A DNA stretch of 53,138 nucleotides from Burkholderiales bacterium 68-10 (GTDB lineage: Bacteria; Pseudomonadota; Gammaproteobacteria; Burkholderiales; Burkholderiaceae_C): positions 58,101-111,238 of the forward strand of contig MKTG01000072.1 of assembly GCA_001897615.1 (NCBI GenBank). Direction: 5' to 3'. A model generated the notes under the pieces. That model saw only the letters and a program-made list of their open reading frames with translations, did not search any database and was not told the DNA's origin. Of the stretch, positions 29,620 through 38,222 are shown one piece after another; position 1 is the first letter of the stretch; each line of letters starts with the position of its first letter. The position numbers and the translations under genes are program-made.

Positions 29620-31227
29620 TCAGCCCTGATCCTTCAGCAGCCGCCGCAGCACCTTGCCCGAGCCGGTGGCTGGCAGCGCGTCGATGAAGCGCACATGGCG
29701 CGGCGCCTTGTAGGGGGCCATGTTGTCGCGGCTCCAGGCGATCAGCGCGTCGGCCGTCAGGCTGGCGCCGGGTTTGAGCACGATGAAGGCCTTGACCACC
29801 TCGCCCTTTTCGGCGTCGGGCTGGCCCAGCACCGCCGCCTGCGCCACGGCCGGATGGCGGATCAGGATGGTTTCGACCTCCTCGGGGAACACGCTGTAGC
29901 CGGAGACCTTGATCATCTCCTTGGTGCGGCCGATGAAGGTGAGGTAGCCCTCGGTGTCCATGCGGCCCATGTCGCCGGTCCACACCCAGCCGTCGCGCAG
30001 CGTCTGGGCGCTGGCTTCGGGCTTGCGCCAGTAGCCCTTGAAGTTGCCCGGCGAGCGCACGGTGATCTCGCCAGTCTCACCGATCGGCTTCTCGGCGCCG
30101 CTGTCGGGGTCGATGATGCGGATGCTGACGCCGGGCATGGGCTGACCGTGAGTGCCCCAGCGGATGGCCTCGGGCGGCATGCCGGTGTCCATGGTGTGGG
30201 TTTCGGACAAGCCGTAGGCGGCCTCGTAGCTGATGCACGGCCCCTGGGTGAAGGCCTGCCACTGCCGGGCCAGCGCCTCGGTGAAGGTGATGCCAAAGCT
30301 GGTGACCGGGTTGCGCCGCAGGCTCTGGAGGTCGAAGCGGGCGGCGTCGGGCACCTGCATACAGGCAACGTTCATCGGCGCGATGGAATACCAGTGCGTG
30401 ACGCGCCAGCGGTCGATGGCCTGCAGCACCGCCAGCGGGTCGAAGCGCAGCAGCAGCACCTGGGTGGCCCCCACGAGCACCGGCACGTTGACCCCCATCA
30501 GCATGCCGGCGATGTGGTAGAGCGGCGCCACCGACAGCGACACGTCGTCGGCGCCGATGCCGGCCGACTGCGCGGTGACGGTGGTCTTGAACAGCGCGTT
30601 GCCATAGCTCAGCATGGCGCCCTTGGGCAGGCCGGTGGTGCCGCTGGTGTAGGTCATCAGGGCCACGTCGTCCAGCTGGATGTCCACCGGCCGCGGGCGC
30701 TGGCCCAGGGCCGCGCCCTGCTGGGCGAGTTGCAGCATGTCGCCCACGCCCGCTGGCAGCGGGGCTGGCGCGGCCTGCAGCTCGGGCGGCACGGCAATGG
30801 CGGCCTGCGCCGGCAGCAGGTCGGCATAGCGGGCGGCCAGCACGTGCGCCAGCGCGGTCTGGCCGCGCACCTGCTCGACGATGGGCAGCAGGTTGTCGGC
30901 GGCGATGATGACGCGCGCCTGCAGGTCCTGCAGCTGGTATTGCAGCTCGTGCGCCTTGTTCAGTGGCCCGCAGGGGCAGACGATGGCGCCGATCTTCTGG
31001 ATCGCGTAGTGTGCCAGCAGGTACTGCGGGCAGTTGTTCATGAACAGCGCCACCGGCTCGCCCTTGGCCACGCCCAGCGATTGCAAGTGCGCACCCACCG
31101 CGTCGCTCCAGTCGTCCAGCTCGCGCCAGCTGATGGCGCGGCCATACCAGATGACGGCGGCGCGGTCGGGCCGCTGGCGGGCGTGGCGGCGCAGGTGCTC
31201 GTGCAGGGGCTGCTCGGGGGCGGTCAT
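29620..31227 (-). CDS. AMP-dependent acyl-CoA synthetase/ligase
   Basis: MTYTSGTTGLPKGAMLSYGN; GWVWTGDMGRMDTEGYLTFIGRTKEMIKVSGYSVFPEEVE. Confidence 0.93.
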   Translation of the reverse strand: MTAPEQPLHEHLRRHARQRPDRAAVIWYGRAISWRELDDWSDAVGAHLQSLGVAKGEPVALFMNNCPQYLLAHYAIQKIGAIVCPCGPLNKAHELQYQLQDLQARVIIAADNLLPIVEQVRGQTALAHVLAARYADLLPAQAAIAVPPELQAAPAPLPAGVGDMLQLAQQGAALGQRPRPVDIQLDDVALMTYTSGTTGLPKGAMLSYGNALFKTTVTAQSAGIGADDVSLSVAPLYHIAGMLMGVNVPVLVGATQVLLLRFDPLAVLQAIDRWRVTHWYSIAPMNVACMQVPDAARFDLQSLRRNPVTSFGITFTEALARQWQAFTQGPCISYEAAYGLSETHTMDTGMPPEAIRWGTHGQPMPGVSIRIIDPDSGAEKPIGETGEITVRSPGNFKGYWRKPEASAQTLRDGWVWTGDMGRMDTEGYLTFIGRTKEMIKVSGYSVFPEEVETILIRHPAVAQAAVLGQPDAEKGEVVKAFIVLKPGASLTADALIAWSRDNMAPYKAPRHVRFIDALPATGSGKVLRRLLKDQG

Positions 31228-31340
31228 GCAAGTCTCCATCGGTGGGGCAAAAAATCCAATATAGCGAGCCGCGCGGGCCCGCCCGCCCGCGCGCAATCGC
31301 GCAGGCGACAGCGGCGCGCCGCCTGCGACAATCGCGCCCG

Positions 31341-32189
31341 ATGCAAGACACCTACATCCTGACCCTGTCCTGCCCGGACCAGCGCGGCATCGTGCATGCC
31401 GTCTCGGGCTTTCTGATGGAGCGCGGCGGCAATATCGAGGAAGCCGCGCAGTTCAACGACCACGGCACCGGCCTGTTCTTCATGCGGGTGCAGTTTGCCT
31501 GCGCCGAGCTGGACGCCGGCGCGCTGCGCGCGCAGCTGACCGTGCTGGCCGAGCGCTTTGCCATGCGCTGGCAGCTGCACGAGGCGGCGCAGCCCATGCG
31601 CACCGTGATCTTCGTCAGCCGCGAGGGCCATTGCCTGAACGACCTGCTGTTCCGCTGGAAGAGCGGGCTGCTGCCGCTGGACATCCGCGCCATCGTCAGC
31701 AACCACCGCGACTTCTACCAGCTGGCGGCCAGCTACAACGTGCCGTTTCACCACATCGCCGTCACGCGCGACCACAAGGCGCAGGCCGAGGCACGGCAGC
31801 TGGAGATCATCGACGGCGAGGACGCCGAGCTGGTGGTGCTGGCGCGCTACATGCAGGTCCTGTCGGACGGGATGTGCCAGCGGCTGGCCGGGCGCGCCAT
31901 CAACATCCACCACAGCTTTCTGCCCAGCTTCAAGGGCGCGCGGCCCTACTGGCAGGCGCACGAGCGCGGCGTCAAGCTGATCGGCGCCACCGCGCACTAC
32001 GTGACGGCCGACCTGGACGAAGGCCCGATCATCGAGCAGGACGTGGCCCGCGTCGACCACAGCGCCACGGTGGAGGACCTGACCGCCGTCGGCCGCGACA
32101 CCGAAAGCCAGGTGCTGGCGCGCGCCGTCAAGTGGCACAGCGAGCACCGCGTGCTGCTGAACGGGCAGCGGACGGTGGTGTTTCGATGA
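31341..32189 (+). CDS. purU: Formyltetrahydrofolate deformylase
   Basis: ACT-type N-terminus YILTLSCPDQRGIVHAVSGFL; INIHHSFLPSFKGARPYWQAHERGVKLIGATAHYVTADLDEGPIIEQ. Confidence 0.96.
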   Translation: MQDTYILTLSCPDQRGIVHAVSGFLMERGGNIEEAAQFNDHGTGLFFMRVQFACAELDAGALRAQLTVLAERFAMRWQLHEAAQPMRTVIFVSREGHCLNDLLFRWKSGLLPLDIRAIVSNHRDFYQLAASYNVPFHHIAVTRDHKAQAEARQLEIIDGEDAELVVLARYMQVLSDGMCQRLAGRAINIHHSFLPSFKGARPYWQAHERGVKLIGATAHYVTADLDEGPIIEQDVARVDHSATVEDLTAVGRDTESQVLARAVKWHSEHRVLLNGQRTVVFR

Positions 32190-32323
32190 CGCAATGACTT
32201 CGCCGCGGGCGCGGCGTCCATGACGAGATGACCGGACGCCAGCGCCGAGGGCAGCCGCCGGGGCAAGCCATGACCCTCCTGTCATGGCGCGCAGCGCCGC
32301 CATCGAAGGCCGTCAGGCCCGGG

Positions 32324-33031
32324 TCATTGCCGTGATGGTTTGACTGCGCGCGTGCCAAAAATCGCCGAGCCCACCCGCACCATGGTGCTGCCGGCGGCCA
32401 CCGCCGCTTCCAGATCGTCGCTCATGCCCATGGACAGCGTGTCCAGCCCCAGGCCGGCCGCATTCAACTGGTCAAAAAGGGCTCTGGCGCTTGCGTGGAC
32501 TGCGCGAGCAGCTTCGAAATCAGGAGCAGGATCGGGGATCGTCATGAGCCCGCGCAGGCGCAGCCTCGGCAGCGCCGCCACCGCCTGCGCGAGGGCCAGC
32601 GCCTCGGCCGGCGCCACGCCGGACTTGGTGGGCCCGCCGTCGATGTTGACCTGCAGGCACAGGTTCAGCGGCGGCAGGCCGGGCGGGCGCTGCGCCGACA
32701 GGCGCTCGGCGGTCTTCAGCCGGTCGACGCCGTGGGCCCAGTCGAACTGCTCGGCCACCAGGCGGGTCTTGTTGCTCTGGATCGGGCCGATGCAGTGCCA
32801 GCGCAGCTGGCCGCGCAGATCGGCCAGGGCGGCGATCTTGTCCACGCCTTCCTGGATGTAGTTCTCGCCGAAATCGCGCTGCCCGGCGGCGGCGGCGGCG
32901 CGCACCGCCTCGGGGCCGAAGGTCTTGGAGACAGCCAGCAGCGTGACATCCTGCACATTGCGCCCGGCCTGTTGACAGGCTGTGGCAATCCGTGCACGCA
33001 CGTGTTGGAGCTTGGCGGCGATCGTCGTCAT
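32324..33031 (-). CDS. YggS family pyridoxal phosphate homeostasis protein
   Basis: VTLLAVSKTFGPEAVRAAAAAGQRDFGENYIQEGVDKI; LDTLSMGMSDDLEAAVAAGSTMVRVGSAIFG. Confidence 0.95.
   Translation of the reverse strand: MTTIAAKLQHVRARIATACQQAGRNVQDVTLLAVSKTFGPEAVRAAAAAGQRDFGENYIQEGVDKIAALADLRGQLRWHCIGPIQSNKTRLVAEQFDWAHGVDRLKTAERLSAQRPPGLPPLNLCLQVNIDGGPTKSGVAPAEALALAQAVAALPRLRLRGLMTIPDPAPDFEAARAVHASARALFDQLNAAGLGLDTLSMGMSDDLEAAVAAGSTMVRVGSAIFGTRAVKPSRQ
32471..32530 (-). repeat. Dispersed repeat family A, in-frame copy in yggS
   Basis: Reverse complement GCTCCTGATTTCGAAGCTGCTCGCGCAGTCCACGCAAGCGCCAGAGCCCTTTTTGACC. Confidence 0.8.
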
Positions 33032-33075
33032 AATGCCCGCAGCGTATCAAACTGCAACCAATTGGATTCATTCCC

Positions 33076-34119
33076 GTGGACATTACCCAATTGCTGGCCT
33101 TCAGCGTCAAGAACAAGGCGTCGGACCTGCACCTGTCGGCCGGCCTGCCGCCCATGATCCGCGTGCACGGCGACGTGCGGCGCCTGAACGTCGATCCGCT
33201 CGACCACAAGCAGGTGTTCGCCATGCTGTACGACATCATGAACGACACCCAGCGCAAGATCTACGAGGAAAACCTGGAGGTCGACTTCTCGTTCGAGATC
33301 GAAGGCCTGGCGCGCTTTCGGGTCAACGCCTTCAACCAGAACCGCGGCGCCGCCGGTGTGCTGCGGACCATCCCCAGCAAGATCCTGACGCTGGAGCAGC
33401 TCAATGCGCCCAAGATCTTCGGCGAACTGGCGCTCAAGCCGCGCGGCCTGGTGCTGGTCACCGGCCCCACCGGCTCGGGCAAGTCGACCACGCTGGCGGC
33501 CATGGTCAACCACCTGAACGAAATGGAGTACGGCCACGTGCTGACGGTGGAAGACCCGATCGAGTTCGTGCACGAATCCAAGAAGTGCCTGATCAACCAG
33601 CGCGAGGTCGGCCCCATGACGCACAGCTTTGCCAACGCCCTGCGCTCGGCTCTGCGCGAGGACCCGGACGCCATCCTGGTGGGCGAGATGCGCGACCTGG
33701 AGACCATTCGCCTGGCCATGACCGCCGCCGAGACCGGTCACCTGGTGTTCGGCACCCTGCACACCAGCAGTGCGGCCAAGACCATCGACCGCATCATCGA
33801 CGTCTTCCCGGCCGAGGAAAAGGAGATGGTGCGCGCCATGCTGTCCGAATCGCTGGTGGCCGTGATCTCGCAGTCGCTGTGCAAGCTCAAGGACGGCAGC
33901 GGCCGCGTGGCGGCGCACGAGATCATGCTGGGCACGCCCGCCATCCGCAACCTGATCCGCGAGGCCAAGGTGGCGCAGATGTACTCGTCCATCCAGACCG
34001 GCAACAGCCTGGGCATGCAGACGCTGGACCAGAACCTGACCGACCTGGTGCGGCGCAACGTGATCAGCGCCGCAGAGGCGCGCAGCAAGGCCAAGATTCC
34101 GGAAAACTTTCCTGGATGA
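33076..34119 (+). CDS. pilT: Type IV pilus twitching motility ATPase PilT
   Basis: MDITQLLAFSVKNKASDLHLSAGLPPMIRVHGD; GPTGSGKSTTLAAM; AIRNLIREAKVAQMYSSIQTG. Confidence 0.97.
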   Translation: MDITQLLAFSVKNKASDLHLSAGLPPMIRVHGDVRRLNVDPLDHKQVFAMLYDIMNDTQRKIYEENLEVDFSFEIEGLARFRVNAFNQNRGAAGVLRTIPSKILTLEQLNAPKIFGELALKPRGLVLVTGPTGSGKSTTLAAMVNHLNEMEYGHVLTVEDPIEFVHESKKCLINQREVGPMTHSFANALRSALREDPDAILVGEMRDLETIRLAMTAAETGHLVFGTLHTSSAAKTIDRIIDVFPAEEKEMVRAMLSESLVAVISQSLCKLKDGSGRVAAHEIMLGTPAIRNLIREAKVAQMYSSIQTGNSLGMQTLDQNLTDLVRRNVISAAEARSKAKIPENFPG

Positions 34120-34123
34120 GTGA

Positions 34124-34214
34124 GAGGTTCAGCGTTGGGCGTTCAGCGTTTGGCGTGAACTTCTGAAACCCATCGCTTCGCTCCGCTCAACGCTCAACGC
34201 TCAACGCTCAACGG
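34124..34214. repeat. Heptad-based inverted repeat family C in the pilT-pilU leader
   Basis: Perfect (CTCAACG)x4 at 34186-34213 facing degenerate GTTCAGC/GTTGGGC/GTTCAGC/GTTTGGC heptads at 34128-34155. Confidence 0.85.
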
Positions 34215-34223
34215 TAGACCACC

Positions 34224-35360
34224 ATGGAACGCGATCAGGCCAGCAAATTCATTCACGATCTGCTCAAGCTCTTGCTCACCCGCAAGGGCAGCGACCTGTT
34301 CATCACGGCCGACTTTCCGCCCGCCATCAAGGTGGACGGCAAGATCACCAAGGTGTCGTCGCAGAACCTGACGGCGGCCCACACGCTGGCGCTGGTGCGC
34401 GCCGTGATGAACGACAAGCAGGCCGCCGAGTTCGAACGCACCAAGGAATGCAACTTCGCCATCTCGCCGGCGGGCATCGGGCGCTTTCGCTGCAACGCCT
34501 TCATCCAGCAGGGCAACATCGGCATGGTGATGCGGGTGATTCCGGCCGATCTGCCCACCATCGACGGCCTGGGCATGCCCCAGATTCTCAAGGAAGTGGC
34601 GATGAGCAAGCGCGGGCTGACCATCCTGGTGGGCGCCACCGGTTCGGGCAAGTCGACCACGCTGGCGGCCATGGTGGACTGGCGCAACATCAACAGCCAG
34701 GGCCACATCATCACGGTGGAAGACCCGGTCGAATTCGTGCACCCGCACAAGAACTGCATCGTGACCCAGCGCGAGGTCGGGCTGGACACCGACGACTGGG
34801 AATCGGCGCTGAAGAACAGCCTGCGCCAGGCGCCCGACGTGATCCTGATGGGCGAGATCCGCGACCGCGAAACCATGGAGCACGCCGTGGCCTTCGCCGA
34901 GACCGGCCACCTGTGCCTGGCCACGCTGCACGCCAACAGCGCCAACCAGGCACTCGACCGCATCATCAACTTCTTCCCCGAGGAGCGCCGCCTGCAGTTG
35001 CTGATGGACCTGTCGCTCAACCTGCGCGCGCTGATCTCGCAGCGCCTGATCCCCAAGCAGGACGCCAAGGGCCGCACGGCGGTGGTGGAGATCATGCTCA
35101 ACTCGCCGCTGATCAGCGACCTGATCTTCAAGGGCGAGGTGGGCGAGATCAAGGAAGTGATGAAGCGCAGCCGCGAGCTGGGCATGCAAACCTTCGACCA
35201 GGCACTGTTCGACGCCTTCGAGGCCAACCTGATCAGCTACGAAGACGCGCTGCGCAACGCCGATTCGGCCAACGACCTGCGCCTGCAGATCAAGCTGACC
35301 AGCAAGCGCGCCAAGGAGCGCGACCTGGCGGCGGGCACCGAGCATCTGCAAATCGTCTAA
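34224..35360 (+). CDS. pilU: PilT/PilU family type IV pilus ATPase PilU
   Basis: Follows pilT; KGSDLFITADFPPAIKVDGKI; VGATGSGKSTTLAAMVDWRN; LLSPLISDLI-type C-terminus. Confidence 0.95.
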   Translation: MERDQASKFIHDLLKLLLTRKGSDLFITADFPPAIKVDGKITKVSSQNLTAAHTLALVRAVMNDKQAAEFERTKECNFAISPAGIGRFRCNAFIQQGNIGMVMRVIPADLPTIDGLGMPQILKEVAMSKRGLTILVGATGSGKSTTLAAMVDWRNINSQGHIITVEDPVEFVHPHKNCIVTQREVGLDTDDWESALKNSLRQAPDVILMGEIRDRETMEHAVAFAETGHLCLATLHANSANQALDRIINFFPEERRLQLLMDLSLNLRALISQRLIPKQDAKGRTAVVEIMLNSPLISDLIFKGEVGEIKEVMKRSRELGMQTFDQALFDAFEANLISYEDALRNADSANDLRLQIKLTSKRAKERDLAAGTEHLQIV

Positions 35361-35411
35361 CGGTGCGTGCTGCCCGGCAGGGACCGTACCCTGGTTCCCT
35401 AGAATGGCTGC

Positions 35412-36329
35412 ATGAACACCACGATCAACGCCCGCCCGTACGACCCCACCCCCGCCCGCCGCGTGGCCTTTCTCGGCCTGGGCGTGATGGGCTACCCCAT
35501 GGCCGGCCATCTGGCGCTGGCCGGGCACGAGGTCACGGTCTACAACCGTACCGCTACAAAATCAGAAGCGTTTTGCGCACAACTGGCGGGCGCCGGCAAG
35601 GTAAAACATGCCGAAACCCCGGCGGCTGCAGCGGCCGGCGCCGAGATCGTGCTGGCCTGTGTCGGCAACGACGACGACCTGCGCCAGGTGGTGCTGGGCG
35701 AGGCCGGTGCCTTTGCCGGCATGGCGCCGGGCGCCATCTTCGTCGACCACACCACGGCCTCGGCCAACGTGGCGCGCGAGCTGGACGCGGTGGCGCGCAG
35801 CCGGGGCCTGCACTTCATCGACGCGCCGGTGTCCGGCGGTCAGGCCGGCGCGCAGAACGGCCAGCTGACGGGGATGTGCGGTGGCGATCAGGCCGCGTTC
35901 GATCGCGTGCGGCCGGTGGCCCTGGCGTTCTCGCGCGCCTTCACCCTGATGGGGCCCAGCGGCGCCGGTCAGCTGACCAAGATGGTCAACCAGATCTGCA
36001 TCGCCGGCCTGGTGCAGGGCCTGTCGGAGGCCATCGCCTTCGGCCAGCGCGCCGGGCTGGACATGCAGCAGGTGATCGAGGTCATCGGCAAGGGCGCGGC
36101 GCAAAGCTGGCAGCTGGACAACCGCGGCCCGACCATGGCGCAGGACAGGTTCGATTTCGGCTTTGCCGTCGACTGGATGCGCAAGGACCTGGGGCTGGTG
36201 CTCGACGAAGCCAAGCGCAACGGCGCGCGCCTGCCGGTGACCGCCCTGGTCGACCAGTTCTATGCCGACGTGCAGCAGATGGGCGGCGGCCGCTGGGATA
36301 CCTCCAGCCTGGTGCGGCGCCTGAAGTGA
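35412..36329 (+). CDS. NAD(P)-dependent beta-hydroxyacid dehydrogenase (3-hydroxyisobutyrate/tartronate semialdehyde reductase family)
   Basis: VAFLGLGVMGYPMAGHL, DAPVSGGQAGAQNGQLTGMCGG, GPSGAGQLTKMVNQ. Confidence 0.92.
   Translation: MNTTINARPYDPTPARRVAFLGLGVMGYPMAGHLALAGHEVTVYNRTATKSEAFCAQLAGAGKVKHAETPAAAAAGAEIVLACVGNDDDLRQVVLGEAGAFAGMAPGAIFVDHTTASANVARELDAVARSRGLHFIDAPVSGGQAGAQNGQLTGMCGGDQAAFDRVRPVALAFSRAFTLMGPSGAGQLTKMVNQICIAGLVQGLSEAIAFGQRAGLDMQQVIEVIGKGAAQSWQLDNRGPTMAQDRFDFGFAVDWMRKDLGLVLDEAKRNGARLPVTALVDQFYADVQQMGGGRWDTSSLVRRLK
35551..35612 (+). repeat. Possible degenerate family A copy, in-frame in a hydroxyacid dehydrogenase
   Basis: AATCAGAAGCGTTTTGCGCACAACTGGCGGGCGCCGGCAAGGTAAAACATG partly aligns with the 28071 copy. 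Confidence 0.45.
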
Positions 36330-36344
36330 GCGGCGCGCCGCGGG

Positions 36345-37094
36345 CTATCTGGCCGGCGGCAGGGTCTGCACCTGGATCGGCTGCGGTGCGTTGACGATGG
36401 CCGGCTGCGTCACCGGGTGGGTCTGCACACCCACCGCGGCGTCCTGGGCCGGCGCCGGCACCGTCGCGCCGCTGCTGGACGCCGTGCCATTGCCGACGGC
36501 CGGATCGACGATCAGGTCAATCACGCGCACCACGCGCTGCACGCCCTCGGTCTGGCGCGCGGCGTCGGTGGCCAGGGCCATCTCGGTGGCCGTCAGACGA
36601 CCCATCAGATAGGTCGTGCCGCGCTCGGTCAGCACCTTGATGCTGGCCGACGGCACGCCATTGGTGCCCACCAGACGCCCGCGCACCTTGCTGGTGATGA
36701 AGGCGTCGTTGGAGCGCTGGAACGCGCTCGACTCGGGCATCACCGCCAGCTCGTTGACCACGCCCTGCACGCCGGGCAGGGCGCGCACGCGGGTCTCCAT
36801 CAGCTGGCGGTCCTGCACGCTGGGCACTTCGCCGGTGATCAGCGCCTTGCGGTAGTAGCTGGCCACGTTGACATGGCCGCGCCCGGCCAGCGCCTGCGCC
36901 ACGACCTCGCGCGCGCCCGCCTCGATGGCCTGGTCGGCGTCCTGGGTCTCGGCGCTGCGGCGGTCGGCCGTCATCAGCAAGGCACCGGTGCCCACCGCGC
37001 CACCCACCACGGCGGCCGCGCAACCCGTCAGCAGGGCGGCGGCCAGTGCGCTGGCCAGCGCCAGCGCGGCCCCTCGGGTACGAAAGAACTTCAT
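36345..37094 (-). CDS. dolP: BON domain lipoprotein (DolP/YraP-like)
   Basis: Lipobox LLTGC, two BON domains, located in the rsmI-yraN-diaA block. Confidence 0.85.
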   Translation of the reverse strand: MKFFRTRGAALALASALAAALLTGCAAAVVGGAVGTGALLMTADRRSAETQDADQAIEAGAREVVAQALAGRGHVNVASYYRKALITGEVPSVQDRQLMETRVRALPGVQGVVNELAVMPESSAFQRSNDAFITSKVRGRLVGTNGVPSASIKVLTERGTTYLMGRLTATEMALATDAARQTEGVQRVVRVIDLIVDPAVGNGTASSSGATVPAPAQDAAVGVQTHPVTQPAIVNAPQPIQVQTLPPAR

Positions 37095-37690
37095 TCGGAA
37101 CTCTCCTCGTTGCCAAGCAGTTGCACGTCCAGGCCGTCACACAGGCAGTGCAGCACCAGCTGGTGCGCCTCGTGGATGCGCGGCGTGCGCTCGTGGGGGA
37201 TGCACACGTGGACATCGGTGTCGCGCAGCACGCGCCCTAGCTCGCCGCCACCGCGCCCGGTGAGCGCGATCACGCTGATGTCGCGCTCGTGCGCGGCCTG
37301 CGCGGCGCGCACCAGGTTGACGGTATTGCCGTTGGTCGACAGCAGCAGCAGCGCATCGCCGGGGTTGCCCAGCGCCCGCACCTGGGCGGCGAACACGTCG
37401 GCGTACTCGCCGCGCCGCGCCACGGCGGTCAGCGTGGCGGCGTCGGTGCCCAGGGCCAGCGCGGGCAGCTCGGGGCGGGCGCGCTCCAGGCCGCCGACCA
37501 TCAGCGCCGCCATGTACTGCGCCAGCGCGCCGGAGGCGCCGTTGCCGCAGGCCATCACCTTGCCGCCGCCGGTGATGCAGGCCAGCAGCGCCTGCGTGGC
37601 CTCCTCGATGGGCCGCGCCAGGCTTTGCGCCCACTGGTACTTCAGGTCGGCGCTGTCGATGAACTGCTGAGGCGTGCGTTGTTCAGGCAT
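37091..37690 (-). CDS. diaA: SIS-domain phosphoheptose isomerase/DnaA initiator-associating protein family
   Basis: KVMACGNGASGALAQYMAALMVG; LLLLSTNGNTVNLVRA; neighbours yraN/dolP. Confidence 0.85.
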   Translation of the reverse strand: MPEQRTPQQFIDSADLKYQWAQSLARPIEEATQALLACITGGGKVMACGNGASGALAQYMAALMVGGLERARPELPALALGTDAATLTAVARRGEYADVFAAQVRALGNPGDALLLLSTNGNTVNLVRAAQAAHERDISVIALTGRGGGELGRVLRDTDVHVCIPHERTPRIHEAHQLVLHCLCDGLDVQLLGNEESSE

Positions 37691-37820
37691 CGGCGCCGAT
37701 CATAACCGCGCCGGGCCCCTTCGGTGCAAATTTAGGAGCAAATCGGCTCCCTCAGCGGCACTTTCGGCGCACGGCGCGGCGCGGGCCCGGGGCGTGCCGG
37801 GCGGTTGGCTGGCTCCGGGA

Positions 37821-38210
37821 TCAACCGGCGTCGAAGGCGGCCTGCAGCCATTCGATGCGATCGCCGTCGATGGCCAGCACGTCGAAGCGGCACGGCGGCG
37901 GCGCGCGGTGGCGCAGCAGATAGTGGCGCGCCGCCAGCACGATGCGCCGCTGCTTGACGGCGCCCACGCTGGCCGCCGCGCCGCCGTGCGTGGCGCTGGC
38001 CCGCGCGCGCACCTCGACGAACACCAGCGTGCCGTCGGGCGCATGCATCACCAGGTCGATCTCGCCGCCGCCGCGGCCGGGCGTTCGATAATTGCGCTCG
38101 ACGAGCGACAGCCCGGCGGCCTGCAGATGGGCCAGGGCCCGGTCTTCCGCGGCCAGCCCGCGCGCCCGCGTGCTGGGCCGGCCGAGTCGATTCCAGTTGA
38201 ACAGCGCCAT
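37821..38210 (-). CDS. YraN family endonuclease-like protein (UPF0102)
   Basis: AEDRALAHLQAAGLSLVERNYRTPGRGGGEIDLVMHAPDGTLVFVEVRAR. Confidence 0.93.
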   Translation of the reverse strand: MALFNWNRLGRPSTRARGLAAEDRALAHLQAAGLSLVERNYRTPGRGGGEIDLVMHAPDGTLVFVEVRARASATHGGAAASVGAVKQRRIVLAARHYLLRHRAPPPCRFDVLAIDGDRIEWLQAAFDAG

Positions 38211-38222
38211 GTGCCTCCCGCC

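Noticed and set aside
27418-31362. 1314-aa plus-strand ORF opposite the acyl-CoA carboxylase and synthetase
   Set aside because: Antisense open frame produced by high GC; low-complexity His/Gln/Arg/Gly-rich translation with no family motifs. The minus-strand genes are clearly real.
32190-32323. Possible inverted repeat or small RNA between purU and yggS (GCCATGACCCTCCTGTCATGGC)
   Set aside because: Short and imperfect, with no match to the other repeat families; insufficient evidence.
34186-34213. Four tandem heptamers as a possible CRISPR
   Set aside because: Units are 7 bp and contiguous with no spacers and no cas genes; better explained as a tandem repeat forming a hairpin.
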